Assembly: GCF_020184175.1 (NCBI RefSeq) | Contig: NC_065531.1 | Span: 86,584,604 to 86,648,603 of the forward strand | Origin: Aphis gossypii | Taxonomy: Eukaryota; Arthropoda; Insecta; Hemiptera; Aphididae | Reading direction: 5' to 3' | DNA: 64,000 nt | In this document: positions 13,015 through 28,500 of the stretch, one piece after another | Numbering within the stretch: position 1 is the stretch's first letter | How the letters are laid out: each line of letters begins with the position of its first letter | The notes under the pieces: generated by a model | The model's input: only the letters and a program-made list of their open reading frames with translations | Databases searched by the model: none | Told to the model about the DNA's origin: nothing | Position numbers and translations under genes: made by a program

Positions 13015-13205
13015 TTAGGAGCTCAGCCTTTCAATGAAAATTCCTTAAAACGCCAACAGCTTGATGTCAATACATTTGTTTTACATGATTGAGTTGTTGC
13101 AGAGGACGTACATATCACATAAACCTTTGTAGTTTTGAAAGGAATAATCATATCAAATTTCATATAAATCGGCTCAACAGTTCACAAGATTACGCGTTTT
13201 TAAAA
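13015..13205. mobile_element. Possible transposon-derived remnant
   Basis: The stretch contains 'caaatttcatataaatcggc' followed by 'tcaacagttcacaagattac'. This resembles a phrase that recurs in 3' parts of many insect transposable elements. I see no intact coding frame or clear ends. The assignment is from recalled pattern only. Confidence -1.
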
Positions 13206-16117
13206 ATAAGGGACATTACATTTTATTTACATATATTATACGTATATTAATAGTAAAAAGTGTATACTAAACTAGACAAATTTGTAGGATATGAATTAAA
13301 CCCCGGTGAAATTGTCAAGTGACTGTTTGACGACTTTCAGAATAATATTTGAACATGAAATACCGGTACTTTATAGGTACACTTCGTGTTTTAAAAGCTA
13401 CACAACCATATTTTGTACAATTTATTAAGTTTGTATTTCACTATACTGTGTTATTTATTAAATATACTTATTACTAGGCCAGAGAACTTTTTATCATTTG
13501 AATATTTGTTTTGCACCGACACAAAAATAGCAGAGTACGAAACAGATACGTTTCATATATTCACAAGGCTAGTTTTAAAATTTTATTTTGTAAATACCTA
13601 AATACATTTATTGAAATTATTTTTTTTTGTTTTTAAGACATATTTCTTTCATTTTATATTTTTGGAGACATATTTCAAGTTAATTTACAGTTTTATACAT
13701 TTTTCTCCATTAACGTTTTTATTTTAAATAATATAACCAAAAAATAAATTTATTTTTAATTTGTATCGTATAATAATAATTTTTAACAGTCGACGGACAT
13801 ACGTTTTTCCTAGAAGTGTTTGAAAATCGTCAATAAGACAATATTATATGATTAATTTTCCATAAATTAATTTAAAAGTAGATATAAGGATAATCATTTA
13901 CATTGTGATATCGTATTGTTGGTAATTTAATACTTAAAGTCATAATACGTAGAAAAATAAAGCTAATTCAAAATACAAAAAAATTAATAAATATATTCTT
14001 GTTTTTATTTTTATAATGCATATTTTGGGTATTCATAGTAATCAAATGCATATTTAGTGATTTTTATAGACTACAAGTCTTCTGCCCTACTTGTTACATA
14101 CTATATTTTTATATTATATTGATATTTTTTATCAATGTTTGTACGTAGTAAACGGTACGGTTGTATGGCGTAATTGTACACAAAAACAAGAATAGTCGTG
14201 TTCTGTTTATTGTGCGGTGATATAGTATTTACCCGGAAATGGCATCATTAACTGCAATGCACATTATATATTACATGTGTATTATAGAAACTCGCAACGA
14301 ACGGGAGAGCCTTATAATATTTTATAATATCAGTTAATGGTTTTTTTAATTTGAATGTATGGTATACAAGTTCTCCACAGAAATCTTATAAAGTATGTAA
14401 TAAATTATTTTGAATAAAATGATTTTGACTTGGTACCTTAAAAAATATCATATGATATTTTTGGAGTGATCGCCGAACGTTGAACATGAGTAGAGAACTC
14501 TCCACATTATCCTGCGAGTCAAGTTAAAAGTTCAATGAGTATAAATAGGGTATAATGGGGGAGGATCGTGATTCGTGAGCATGTGAATTTTGTTAAGACC
14601 CTAAAAATCACGACATTCGGACGGCGGTAACTTGATGATACATACTTGACGATCGTGCGTTCTCTACGGGTTTGATTGTTTCTTGGAAGTAATCATTGAA
14701 TTACATGTGAGTCGCTGAGTCATGGCGATTAAAAATAATCTCTGTCGAATGTCAATATTACGATATACTATCAAAAGTAAATATAGGTACATTTATGACT
14801 TTGTGATATATATTTTTGAGAGCAATATATTCCAGAGACTATAATATCAGAAATTTACATATTAACGGTGTACTAAATATTTATCGTTCATCAATGTTGT
14901 TATTTCTTTATCAGTTAACACACTTATCATTCGTTCGTTTTTCTAGTTTGATATTTGTAAATTTGTTGTTAACAAAAAATTATTGGTATATCACGACTAC
15001 CGTAATGGTTGCTCAGCTCCAAACGTTTAATCTATAGAAATACGTTAAAATCGTTTATTGTAGTTTGGAAACTAAATATTACAATATTATACAAGGTTTA
15101 ATTTATAGACATATAATATAATATATATATATGTATATTGCTCTAGGATTTAATCAAGTTGGTCAGATCAGCCAATTGTTGTCATCGTATGACTGTTGTT
15201 AATTTCGACCTTTTTTGTGAATTGTTCAAGTTTTTTGTTCGCGCATCGGCTGTATAAATATTATACATCTTTTGTGCATCAATATCATTTAATAATAGAA
15301 CTAAAAAAGGTGCAAGTTGTTTTCTAATTTTGATTTAAAAATTTAAAAATCTCTAAATTTTCTCTCATAATATTCAATTTTCAAATATTGAATTGGTATT
15401 TCTGTTTTAAACCATAGTACCGTAGTAATATTGTGTAGTTAATCAGTTAGTAATAACACAACGAGATTTCAGATTAACAACTTAAGTGTGATGTGCATTT
15501 ATATAATTATTATAACTAAAATTCAATTGGATTAATTCAATTTGTTTTTAATTGTTTGTTTATATTAATAAATTACGTATGATTTATGACAATCATTGAA
15601 TTTTCTACCAAAAATTATTCTTTATATACCCTTCTATTGTTCCGAATATTGATGCGCATTTGATGTACAATAATTTTGTATAGTTACAATGCACAAACGA
15701 GGTAGGATTTTTTGACCCAGGTAAATAGACGAAGCTCAAAATATATACGGCAACTAGTTCTGAGACCACTTCTACAGGACAAACAAAACATGAGATGTCT
15801 CAAAAAGGAATTATATTTATATCGAAATGTACAATTTACTATTTTTTATTATAATATAGTTTTTAATTATTTTTTTTCATACAAAGTTTGATTTTTTTTT
15901 CAAACCGATAGTTATATATTATTATAAATAAAAATTCACATCAATTACCTACTTATATAAATTGAGATTATAAAATTATGAGTAAGTAAAATATTATAAT
16001 ATATTATATAATTTTATTATTAAACGATAATTTGTTCTGGGTCATTCTCGCTACTCGTGTATTTGACGATGTTTCATTTTGTTTGACTCGCATGTTACTT
16101 TATCCCGACAATCCGTG
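13206..16117. other. Intergenic, no gene seen
   Basis: Mostly A+T-rich. A slightly GC-richer stretch at 14460-14720 has no frame with supporting splice sites that I could follow. Confidence -1.
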
Positions 16118-16275
16118 AGACAGGAGCGGGCCTATACATTTTTTTCGAGGGGGAGGGTTCAATATTTTTACTAATACGTACCTATTTTAAGTGTATAAGT
16201 TTTTATATAACATATATTGTATAATTTTTATTTTTCGGGGGGGGGGGGGGGGGTTGAACACCCAAAACCTCTCCC
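16118..16275. repeat. G-rich repeat fragment with duplicated motif
   Basis: The stretch begins CAGGAGCGGGCC and contains two direct copies of a motif TTTTTCG + G-run + GGTT(C/G)AA, about 90 bases apart. The second G-run is 17 bases (16237-16253). The start and the G-run resemble the hAT-like MITE ends elsewhere in the window, but no inverted end was found. It lies downstream of the LRR gene's likely poly(A) site. Confidence -1.
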
Positions 16276-16399
16276 CTTGCCGTCAGGAGGCGATGAATAC
16301 CAAATATTCGTACAAGTAAGCACTGTGTTACCGCTACAATGCGAGTATTAGCAAAAAAGTTTTGTCAAATGCAAGAGTGGCAGTGGGGGAGGGGGCGCC

Positions 16400-16405
16400 T
16401 TTATT
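16400..16405 (-). terminator. Poly(A) signal of the LRR receptor gene
   Basis: AATAAA on the minus strand, about 125 nt beyond the stop codon at 16530-16532, a plausible 3' UTR length. Confidence -1.
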
Positions 16406-16529
16406 TTTAAATGTACTAAACTCAAAACGTGATCGAAGTCCTGATGTTGTACATGTGGGCGATGAGTGGTCGGGAGGTTTTTTTGTTTTTTTTGAGAGGG
16501 GGGAGGGGAAATATAGTGTGCTAGACTGG

Positions 16530-19500
16530 TCAAAGTTCGGTGACGTGTAACCCGTTGGGCGGTGGCAGTAACCAGTAGACACCACCTCCCGTGGACGGTG
16601 ACGCGGCGGTGGCCGCCAATTCCGCTTCGTCTGTCTGCGTGCAGCTGTGCCGTTTGGTCCAACGTGGTTCTTGCGGTGGCTTGGGCAACATGACCGCCTC
16701 ATCGTACGACGGAAGCTGTGACATCTTACGCGCCGACTCGGCTGCGGCTGCGTACTCGTCAAAGTATTCGTCTGGACTCGTCGAACCCGCTCCGCCCGAT
16801 CGGTCGGGGTTGCCGTAATCGTCCAGTTGCCGTCGCCTGCGCATCATCTGCCGGGTCTTCATGTTCTCGTGGACGGCCACGAATATGGCCATCAGTCCGG
16901 AAACGCACAGTATGAGTATGACGCCGATGGCCATCGAGAAGTTCTTCCGGTTGTCTCGAGTGTACACGGGGCTGTTGACGCACGCTACGTGCCACAACAT
17001 TCCGGTAACGTTGTCTGGAGTTAGGCAGCTGGGCGTCCTGAAAAACGCGTAAAACTATTAAAATATTATGTGTAGCTCGCACGATTCGTGATTCGGTTTC
17101 ATCGTGTTCCCGTGAGCAGAAGTCCCGGAAGGTCATACCGTGAATACTAAATACATTGGAGACGTCTCAACCCATTTTTTTTTTAACTTATTAAAAATGA
17201 AGATTAATTTTAAAAAGAAAACATTTCCACTAGGTAAGTATCTCATGGCTCACACGTTCCTGTCATGAGTATAGACGAGTATGCATGAGAATTTAACATA
17301 AATGCACACATGTAATTTCTTAAAATACTTTTTTTACGATTATTCAATATGCATCACTTGAAGTGTTATGGCATTGTATTTTTTGTTTGTGAATACCAGG
17401 TCGCAAAACTGCTCCCCGACTTATAGTGACATGTATAGCGTTGGTTAGATAGATTGACTTGTGCTTATCGGAAACAGATATTTAAGGCACTACCTAAACT
17501 GTATGAGACGAGCTCATGCCTCGCATTTCCTAGCTGTACTGGTAGTACTACGTGGAGCACACCTTCTTCGGTCGCTCTTATAGAGTTTGAAGAGTAAGTC
17601 AAGTAATTTATAGGTAGCAGAAACTTTGGATAGATTTTGGATATTAATTCATACACGAAAAATAGTAATTTCCTGCACGCGAGTAACAGGTAAAATATTA
17701 TAAAGTTATTTTCTAGAAAATTAGACATTTAAGTTACTACATCATGGAAAATATAATATGTTGTACACAGTAAACATTAACATTGTTTCGTTTCAAAAAA
17801 ACGAATAAGTGTTTTGCAAATTTTTAATAATTTAACTATTTAAAATGTATAGATAAGTATAATAACTTTTTGAATTATTAAAAATGACCATATATTTTTA
17901 ATTATTTTTATATAATTGTATGAGTTAGTATCATTAATATCTAATATTTTGTACTGTAGAAATGGTGTATTATATTATTTTTTCTCATAGTGAACTAACA
18001 TAATATATATATTTCTTTTTTACTTGCTAGGACTCGTGTAGGAAATCATATTCTCTATTATACGTGATTCTTATTGTCCTTATCCTTATCAGTTATCACT
18101 ATCTAGTCATCTAGGACGTTATTTGTGACGAATAATTCTCTTAATAAATGGTGGATAAAATATGTAACCACAAAATATAAGATAAAAGGATCCATGAAAC
18201 AGAGAGGAGAGCCAATCGTCGGTTACGATAAATCCAATGATTCTGGCAAAATGTTTATTTTCGGATGCCTCTAATGATACATTGCATAGTATAGGAATTC
18301 CGGTTGGCGGATGTCCCATAACATTTTTTTAACTCTTTATATTATTTATAAACGAAAAATACTTAGCTTATAACATAACATTTCTTAAAATTGTTAAAAA
18401 TTGAAAAGCAATAATTTTCCTAGTATTTTCATATTATCAGCTATCGAAATTATTTTTAATATAACTTGTTAATTTACCGATTAAGAAATCAAATCAAAAG
18501 AATATAAATTATTGATTTCAAATTTTTACTTACTAATATAAATCATATCAGATATATATTTATTTTTAGTTACTGAGCTTATATTTTGAATTCCTGCTTT
18601 TTCGGCACTATAGAATGTTAGCTAAATTTATTTATTTAATAGTAATCATAATAATAATTTTTCATTTTTTGGTGTTAGTTTTCTATACCATTTTTATATT
18701 ATTAAAAAAAAAATAAAATAAAAAATATAACAAATTATTAAAATTATTGGTAAATTACAAAATTTGGTATTTATTTTTGAAATAGTATTAATAAAATTAA
18801 AATTAGTTTTATAAGTTCAACCTTAAATATTTTTATATTTATAGATCAATTATTATGCTAAATATCAAACTTAAAAATTAAAACCATGGTTTAAGTTGGT
18901 TTAAATTTGAAACATACTATTTGGTTGAGATAGATTTTCTTATTTAATTTTAAAATATATCAGGAAAATATTAAATAGAAAACTTACATTTAACAAAATT
19001 GTGAAGTCTAAACTATTAATTAATGTAGGATGTAGGATTGATACAATAATGATTTTTATTGCACAGTATAGCTTATAAATATTTTGGTATATTTTCAACA
19101 TTATTGATAATTTGATAAAAACATTTTGTATTACAATAAATTGATTTGATTAATTTTGTTAGGTTGAGTAATTCAGAGACAACCTCTATTCACTATGCAA
19201 TACATTTACTCGAAAAATCACTTTACAGAGTAATGGTTGTGACAATTTTCAGTTGAATTGAATATGATAGATACAAAGTACCATGTTGTATAAGGAAACT
19301 TAGCAAGCAGAAACTGAAAGCGTAATATATGAAGCAAAGATGATCAGCCAATGATAAGATTCGATTGGTGTCAATTCGATATTGCAAGACATTCCAAGCG
19401 TATAAAAAGTACTTTTTTCAAAGAAAATAACTATGATTCGGAACTTTTTAAATTTTATACTTAAATATTATAACTTTAATATGAGTAATAATAATAGTAT

Positions 19501-22500
19501 ACAGGTATTTTAGTATTGTCATTATTATTTTTATTTTATTCTAAAATGTTATTAAAAATGTAAGTTTTTAGATATACAAGAAGATATAATGTATAACTCA
19601 TAAGTTATAATATTTCAGCTTATTTAAAATAATAGATTATTGGAATTTTATGGTTTAGTAAATATTTTAACGAGAATTTGTTGAGAAAAATGTAATTGAA
19701 TGTTTATCGTACATAAAAAAAAAATGATATACTTAAGAATAAAACAAATTAAATATTACTTCAGTTGTCCATATATAATAATATCTTCTTCCGAGACTTA
19801 TATAGATTATATATGCCCGAATACTATTTTCTTTAATTTAACCACTTTTTTAAATATAATAACTATGAAGTATTTACATTGTGATGAAAATATTGAATAA
19901 ATATAAATAATAGCATTTAATTTGTTTTATTTATTTGTAGTATAATTAAAGTTTATAGCGTATGCAACCAAGATGGAAAAATTGTTCATATAAAAATGAT
20001 GACAATGACAATAATATTATGCATATTATTTATATTAAAAAAATCTTTGTTATAGTTTATTATTTTATTGTCATTTATTTTTGTAGGATTTTTCAACGTT
20101 TTGAGTAGATATATAATTATTAATTTTTTTATTAAAAGAATATCAGTTTATTTTATTACGTTTTATTATAAAGCACTGCAAGTAAATTACTTAAAAACAT
20201 GTTATACCTGTCAATTGGAGAACGTTTAGTAGTTCTATTGGCCAGTACAGCCATGTACGCAAAATCAGCACTGTAACAGTCACACATCCATGGATTGTCG
20301 TCCAAATCAACGTATTTTAGCTTAGTGCATTTATTAAACGTGCCATTTTTCAAAGCCACTAAACGATTCCCAGTTAATCTTACTTCGGTAAGATTGGGTG
20401 AGTTGACAAATTCGTACGATATCAGGTGCGATATTCGACAATAGCTGAGATCCAAAAACCACAGGTGTGATGAATTGAAACTGCCCGGTAGTAACATTTG
20501 CAATGGGTTATTGGATAAGATAAGTTCACCAAATTTCTCTAGTTGAACGAATGCCCCATTTGGAATCGAATGGACCCAACAGTGATCGAGGTTCAGTCGT
20601 CTGAGAGAGTTTGATTTCAGCCGTCCAATCTGAGAGATGAAGTTAAACGAAAGGTTCAGCGATTCCAGGGCCGGCAACGTAGCCATGATAGATTCCCAAG
20701 AGATTTCTACGATAAAGTTTGTAGACAAGTCCAACGTCATAAGCGATTTCATGCCATAAAATGCCAATGGGTCCACCTGAATCATAAAAGGAATACAAAT
20801 TGTATTGTTAGTGTTTCATGAACCTATAATTAAAACGTAATTGGATATGCCACTGTCATCGTTATAAGCAGTTGTTTTCGTGTCGTTTGATTTTGATTTA
20901 CAACGCTTTGAGGACCACCTTTCATAAATACATTTATTTGACAACCTTGGTGGAAATGGATACCCCGTTTTCTTTCATTAAGATTTGATTTTATTCAAAT
21001 TGATTGATCCTATCGATCAAAGTGACATTTTAAATTTTGGACCATAAATAATATCTATATTATAAATATAATATAAAACGAATTTATTTTTACTTCATGA
21101 AACGAGAAATCAACATTAATCAGTAATTTGAGAAATTTCATATTTATTCAACTGGATATTTTTTTAACAATAGTTTTCCTGACATGGTTTGTTTTTTAAA
21201 ATAAAAATATATATTTTTTACTTAATTATAATGTAGTTAAATTGTTTATATTGTTGTTTTTTTTAATAGTATTTATTGAGTCGCTTATAAGTTACAGAAG
21301 TTTATTTTTTTAATATGTACCATACTTAAGAATTATATGATAATATACTTAATAGATTATTTTTATAATAATATTTTATTAAAAAAATATTATATGATTT
21401 ATGATTGAAATTTTGCAAATGTTAATAATATTATGTCTTATATTGGCATTTAAAATTTTAATATTTTTGCTACGAGAACTAAACATTTCAAATGTTTTTT
21501 TATATTTAATTTAAGTATCAGTATATATTAAGTCACCTTATATGAACATTTTTTTAAATTTTAGTCGAAATAACTGTTTACAAACGGTACGTACAGTTTC
21601 GATATGGTTTTCGTGTAGATCCAAATTGACTATTTGTGAGTTATTGGCAAATTGATAAGCTGCAAGTCTTTTAATTCGATTAGTATTCATAAATACAGTA
21701 TTAAGATCAAGCATACCCTCCAGATTCGGTATGCGCACTGAACACTGTGAAATGTCAAGCATTTTGAGCGTTTTGGACTGTATTGTATTGTCGATAAATA
21801 GCTGGTCGTTTAGGCTAATGTCCATTAGTTTGAGGCTTGTAAATCCTATCAGAGCATTATCTTCGAGATTACCGAGGAGACAACCACGTAAGTTCAATGT
21901 AGTAATTGAGTCCGAAAACAGGTCACTAAATATTACTATTGGGTTGTTTGACAAGTTCAAATATTGTAGTTTTTTGAGTCCGCTGAGTACAATTTTACCC
22001 ATCAATGAGACGATTTGACATTGACTAACGTCTAACACTTCTAGCGATTCACTGATCAATATAGTGCTATCGTTTTGACCAAGATTAGTTAAATAATTTT
22101 TAGATAAGTCTAGACGTTTGATATTCTTAGTCTTATTAAATAATTCACTAGGATTTATATCTGCAATGTCCATTATAGAGTTATTACTCAATATTAGATC
22201 TTCAAGATTCCATAAGTTTATAAAAGCATCTTTCTCGATTTTTTGGATATTATTTGTGGATAGATTAAGATTCTTACATTTAGTCATGTATGATACTTCG
22301 AGTGGAATAAAGTTCAATAGCATTTGTGAAAAGTCTACATTTTCTATCTGAAACAAAAATAAATACGATTCATTGTACTATATAATATTATTAATATTAT
22401 TGTAGAAACCTAACCATGAAAAAAAAAAATAAAAGGAATCTAGTAAAATTAAATTTTCTAGATACATATGCAAGTCTAATGTTTTTAAAAAAATATCAAT

Positions 22501-25500
22501 AATTCGTTATTTTCATAATATTTTTTAATGTTGGTTTTATTTTAGTTAAGAATATAAGCAATCAATCGTACATATAAACAAATATTGAAAAGTTCTTAAT
22601 TCATTTATATAGTTTTAAATTGAATAATTACAATATGTAGCTGTTTGTATATTACAAAATACGATCAACACAATTCACTTTTAAGAAAATTTCAAGTAGG
22701 TAGTATAATCTTGTATTATTATGTGGTTATAATAATTTAGGATAGAGTGAAAAATAATGATATTAATGCGTCGAAAATGAACAAAATTTAAAATTGATTA
22801 CAATACTATGATTTTATTAAGAGTTGAAATTTAATCTTTATGTAAATAATATATAATATATATAACACACTAAAATGTAATTTAGGTGTTTTCTTAGCAA
22901 TGCATTTTAGAAATCCATCAAAATGAAAGGCAAAATGTATTATAATATGATAATTAATAATATTACATATTTTATTTTAGTTCTTTAATCATAGATGTGC
23001 TTTTAATTCAAATACCAAGTTTGAAATTAATATTAGTATTATTAATAATTAATAACGCTATATGAACATAAATAAATAATTTATTGTAATTATTTTGTAC
23101 TTAGAGTATTTATAAAAATAATTCATTTACCTAGTGACATTAATTTACGATGTAACGTCTACTAGACGAATATATCTATACATAGTATATATACTATATA
23201 CTTAGTTCAAAAAATGAAATAAAATAAAATATAATAATATAATATAATTTTACTTATGTATATTATTATGTATGTCTTTTAAGTTTTAAATAAAGAAATT
23301 AAATAATTTATCTAATCATATTATTTTTAATTTTTAATAAATGTATAATAATACATTGCATTAGATATTATTATGCTAAAAGTTTTACTATTATATCAAT
23401 AAAAAACAATAAACGCTTATTAGTATTGAAATATTATTAATTATAGATTATAGATTATAAATATAATAAAACGAGTAAGTACATATTTTTTTATAAAACT
23501 ACAAAGTTTAAAATATGTTTTAAATTTTAAATATTATAATTAACAATTAGTTTTAAAATAGATAGGTACTTATAACATTTTTGAAATATAAAATTTTTTT
23601 TTATAGTAAAATAGTACAAGCATTTATATTATCTTAATAAGTAATAAATATCGTATTACACGTATTATGTAACTTGTTTAACTAAGGATATAAAATATAA
23701 ACTGAAATTAATATTATTTCAATTAATGGAGATCATCTTGTAATAATTAATAAATGTATATTAAATATATATCTTTACTCATCTTGAATAGCTTTAAATA
23801 AATTTTCAATTGAATTTATTTAAATATGAATATATTGTATGGTATTTTTAATATATTTATCATGAAAATAGTTAATGCACTTATTAAAATTTTAAATTAC
23901 TTTTAAATATTATTATTTATCTTATTTATAACTAAAATTCATAGCGTTCTGATTTTATTATGATATAGTTTAATCACTAATCGAGAATAAGAATATGAAA
24001 TTATAATTTAATCTTGAGGTTAATTTATATGGAAAATCACTGGCAGTACTTTACTTTAATTCAATACATCTAATTTTTATACATCTAAAGCTATAAACAA
24101 TAGATTTAAAATAAAATGTAGCCAACTTAAATTTTTTTTAATTAAGAACTTTTAAGTTATACCTATATACATATGGAGGTATAAATGTTTTATTTTCACT
24201 TTGTTGAAAAACTGATAAAAATAATTGAAATATTATTAAAAAAAATTAACTATAATTGACATAGCATCGTTTATAGAATAATTAATTAAGTTGAAATTAC
24301 TTGAGGATCCATATCATAATTTAGGACATCAGTGATGTTGGCACCAGAACAGAGCATTTCGACGGAAGAACAAACAGCACATTGTTTGGGACATTTTACT
24401 TTAGTCATTAGCAGATTATCGAGTTGTTTTAGGTTTGCTGTCTTAGCCATACAAAGCAATATCATCGCCACTCCTATTTTCACCGTAAAACCAACCTGAA
24501 ACGTAAAATATAATCATCTGAAATTTTCTAAATATTATAATAACATTATTATTTATTTTTGATGTGTAATTAACTGTAACACTTTTTTCTTAATTTTATC
24601 ACTTAAAATTTAACATTCAAAATAACAGGACCATTTCATCCGTGAAACGCGGCTTTAGAGTTGGAGTAATGCCAGAAATAATATGTTACTTAAATAAAAA
24701 AAAAAATGATATTTTATCAAAAAATATTTTTAAAGGGCAGTGTACAATGTACATGTAATACAACAATTTGTATTGTTTATTAAAACACCAAAAAAAGATT
24801 CGTGATTTTTTTATAGTCAAAAAGAAATTAAATGTGTTATGGTAATTAAATTATTGTTACAATCCTCAAATGTAATTTTAAAATTTTAAATAGTTTGATA
24901 ATTTTTATTTGAAAATAAATCGATTTTAAATAAAATATTTTGAACAAAACAAATTTTTTTACACCATTGCTTTTTATAAAAATAAAATATAAAACATACT
25001 ATACTAATAATTATTGTTAGAACGAAAATGTTATTGCTTTATAACTTAATATAATAACCCACTAGATTTTCCCCTTGTAAAACAATGACATGCCCAATTC
25101 GCAAAATACATACCACATGTGAAGTAATCATGTGAGATTTTTAATATGTTTTTATGTGTTTTTTTTTTATTGTTTTTTTTTTATGTATGAATATGAAACA
25201 ATACAAAGCAAAACAAGCCAAGAATAATTAATAGGTTGACGTTTAATAAAACATTTGAATAAATTCGGAATGTGATAAAAAAAAGAAAACATATTATAAA
25301 TATATATATGTATATATGTATATAAGTTAGGCATTTTGATATTTTGTGAGAAAGAATAGTAGTTAAAAGTTGTTTTATAAAAATTAAATAATAATATATA
25401 ATATAGCAGATGAAAGCATTATTTTAGTATATCCAAGTTAATAGGTATAGATATTTAAATTGAACACTTAATCGATATTATGCGTGTGTACTGATTAACT

Positions 25501-28500
25501 GCAGGATAAATGTTTCACTTATTACAATGGTCAAGAAGTGCAAGGATATGAACGTCATCGAAATACGTGAAAATAGAGACCATAGACTGAAGAAGTATAT
25601 TATATCATGTATTTGTTTTGATATTAAATCAAGTTTTATTATAAATTATAAAAATTAAATTTTACGAAATTTGAAAATTCATAAAAAGTAATTATACTAA
25701 GCTAAAATATCTATATGTAATTACTATTTATTTTATTCATTTTTAATTTAATAAGAAAATATAATTTAAAATAATTAATTTTGACATAATGTGAGTAATA
25801 AATTTCATAATATTATGTAAAAATTAAAATTATTTTAATTCTAAAAATTGACAAATATAAATGATACTTCTTTGATAACCATGTACCTATATTTTTTATA
25901 TTTTTTATACTGAAATGGTTAAGTATTAAAATATGTAGGTCCTAAATATTCAACGAATAATTGTCTTTTGCAATAGGTTTAAAAATAATACTTATAGTTT
26001 TTTTTTTTTTTTTTAAATAAATAAATAAGTACATGTAGTGTATACATTAAGAGTATAGGGTACCTAAACAGTATTGTTGTATTTTTTTTCTATCTAATAA
26101 GATTGTTTATTTACGCTTAAAATTTCATAAACAAAATTAGCGTATGATAATTTTTTAGTGCTTACATTAATCTTCACTGTGATATTGTAAAGTTTGTTTT
26201 AAGCATAGGCGGGTATTCGTTATAAATGACGCATTTATATAACTGTATGAAGTTTAGTTTGATCAACGAAAATAATTATCCGTAATTCATGTTCTAAAAT
26301 GTATATTTTTTAAATTACACTAAGTAAATTCCACAAAATATTACTATTCATTTTTTTTCGATATTATAAGTAAAAAAATATTTTTCAGGGTATGAATGCA
26401 ACGAGCTAACAAAGTACTTGTTTTTATGATCTTGATAAATATTTACAGATTTTTTACTACAGTTTCATTTGTATTCAAATTTATAACTCTACAACACTTC
26501 AAGTGGTGTTAATAATTAATTTTTATACTATGGGAAATTATTTATAACTACTATATTATTTGTATTATTAAATGCTTTTTTTTAGATGTTTCATTTTTAA
26601 TTAGAAAAATTAAAAATATATAAAATTGTCATGTTTATCTTGGTATAAACTATTAGATATACATAGTTATAGATATATATATAGTTGTTTTATACTGTAA
26701 AATACAACAAATTTTAATCTTGTTTAATTGTTGCTAATAATGTTTCTAATATTATTAATTTCAAAACATATATTTAAATCAAATATTAACTAAATCGATA
26801 TCACCTTGAATTGTATAAATGGTTCTGATAAAGTAAATAATTATATTTTAACAATAGATGTATGTGTAATTATAAATGTTATAATAGTTTTTTATTTATT
26901 TATTTATTTTATTGCAGTTATATTAATTCTCGAACTACCATCGTACCGTGCAAGCTGAGTACATCAAAATCAAAATAAATAAAATTACATTCACTATTTA
27001 CGTATATCTCTTTAAAATTCAACTTCAAAAATTGTATTATATACGTACCATCATACATGTATATTATATATTAAGTTATTCCGATACGAGTTGAATACTG
27101 AATATCAAGAGAATCGAATAAAGAGTAGATTTAAAAAAAAACTAATATTTACATAGTACCTATGTCTCGTTATCACGCGGATGGTTTTTTTAAATCGTTT
27201 ATCTTTATTGTGTTTAGCGTACTTGTGAATTACAATGCTCAACTGACAACTGAAAACGGTATCGTATCAGAAGCTATTCAAATAGTATATAGGTACGCAA
27301 CAACAATGATTAACGAGTAAACTTTATATTTTATGACTTAAATGACTTATTTTGGTTTCAATTGATCAACATCGATAGTAATATAATTTATGAAATTCAG
27401 GTAAGAACTCGTATTAATTAACACTTTTTAAAACTGCACTACTATAATATTCTATTATAATATCAAGTAGTAATAATATATAATATAATATTTACTATAT
27501 AGTTTGCTTTGTAAAAAAATTAGTATAATTTCAATTTATTTAAATTGTTATTTTTACAGCTTATTAAAATAATTATATGTCTAATATAATATAATATCTA
27601 TTATGTTTATATTTTTGCTACATTTTGTGTTCAAATACAATTTAAATTCCACAATATTAAATTAAAAATATAAATTTTGTTTTATTCATTGTTGTTGAAC
27701 TATGATATTTTGTTATTAAAAAGTTACACGATTCTACATTAATTACGTCAATTATAATACTAAAAATAAAAAGTATTGTATAATTATTTAAAATTAGTCT
27801 AAATTGAAATTATTACTAGGTTTTTTATTCGTTAAAATGGTGCATCAAGAATTTGTTTGAATGGGTGATTAAAATTGATATTAAATTTGAACAATTATTG
27901 CATGTATAATTAATAACAGTGTGATTTAAATTTAACGATTAATATTAAATAAAATTATTATTATTGTTAAAATATCCTACTAATAATGAGTTTTATTTTT
28001 ATGTTTATAAAACAATTAATAAAAAGTTATCACGGATCGGCTTATCGTAAACACAAATTATTGTAATCGGTTATTAATGCGTATGTACGTCATACAATAA
28101 TATTCTACTCGTATTGTCAATTGTCATACGATAAAACATTTTTTATTTTATTTTTTTTTTAATTGGCGATGACAGTTGATGCAACAACGTTTAATTCACG
28201 CGAGAGATGTCATTTCTTCTTAACGCAGATAATTATGTTTTTTGACAATGATGTATAAAATAGAAAAAAAAAATGTTATTTGCTCGATTCGTGAACGTGT
28301 TGTTCTTAACGAATAATACAAATAGAAATAAAATGCGTGGTGCAGTTAGAGTGGTGAAAAAATTGAGTGCGCTTGCTAAATTTATCATATTATACGGTTT
28401 ATTATTATTATACGATTTTCCCCTACACGCGATGATATACAATTAAGTCGAAAAAGTTCATAATTATTTTTCTGTCCGCTAAGATATCCGATATAGGGCG

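Noticed and set aside
16334..17136. Several overlapping ORFs on both strands around the LRR gene's last exon
   Set aside because: They are shadows of the GC-richer true exon (17037-16530); only one frame continues the LRR C-cap and contains the membrane helix.
17465..17728. An 87-codon minus-strand ORF between LRR exons
   Set aside because: Including it would break the C-cap join between 20208 and 17037, and it has no LRR or other motif.
19395..19412. TATAAAAAG box with a CCAAT word upstream, inside an LRR-gene intron
   Set aside because: No exon or initiator follows at the right distance; such words are expected by chance in this composition.
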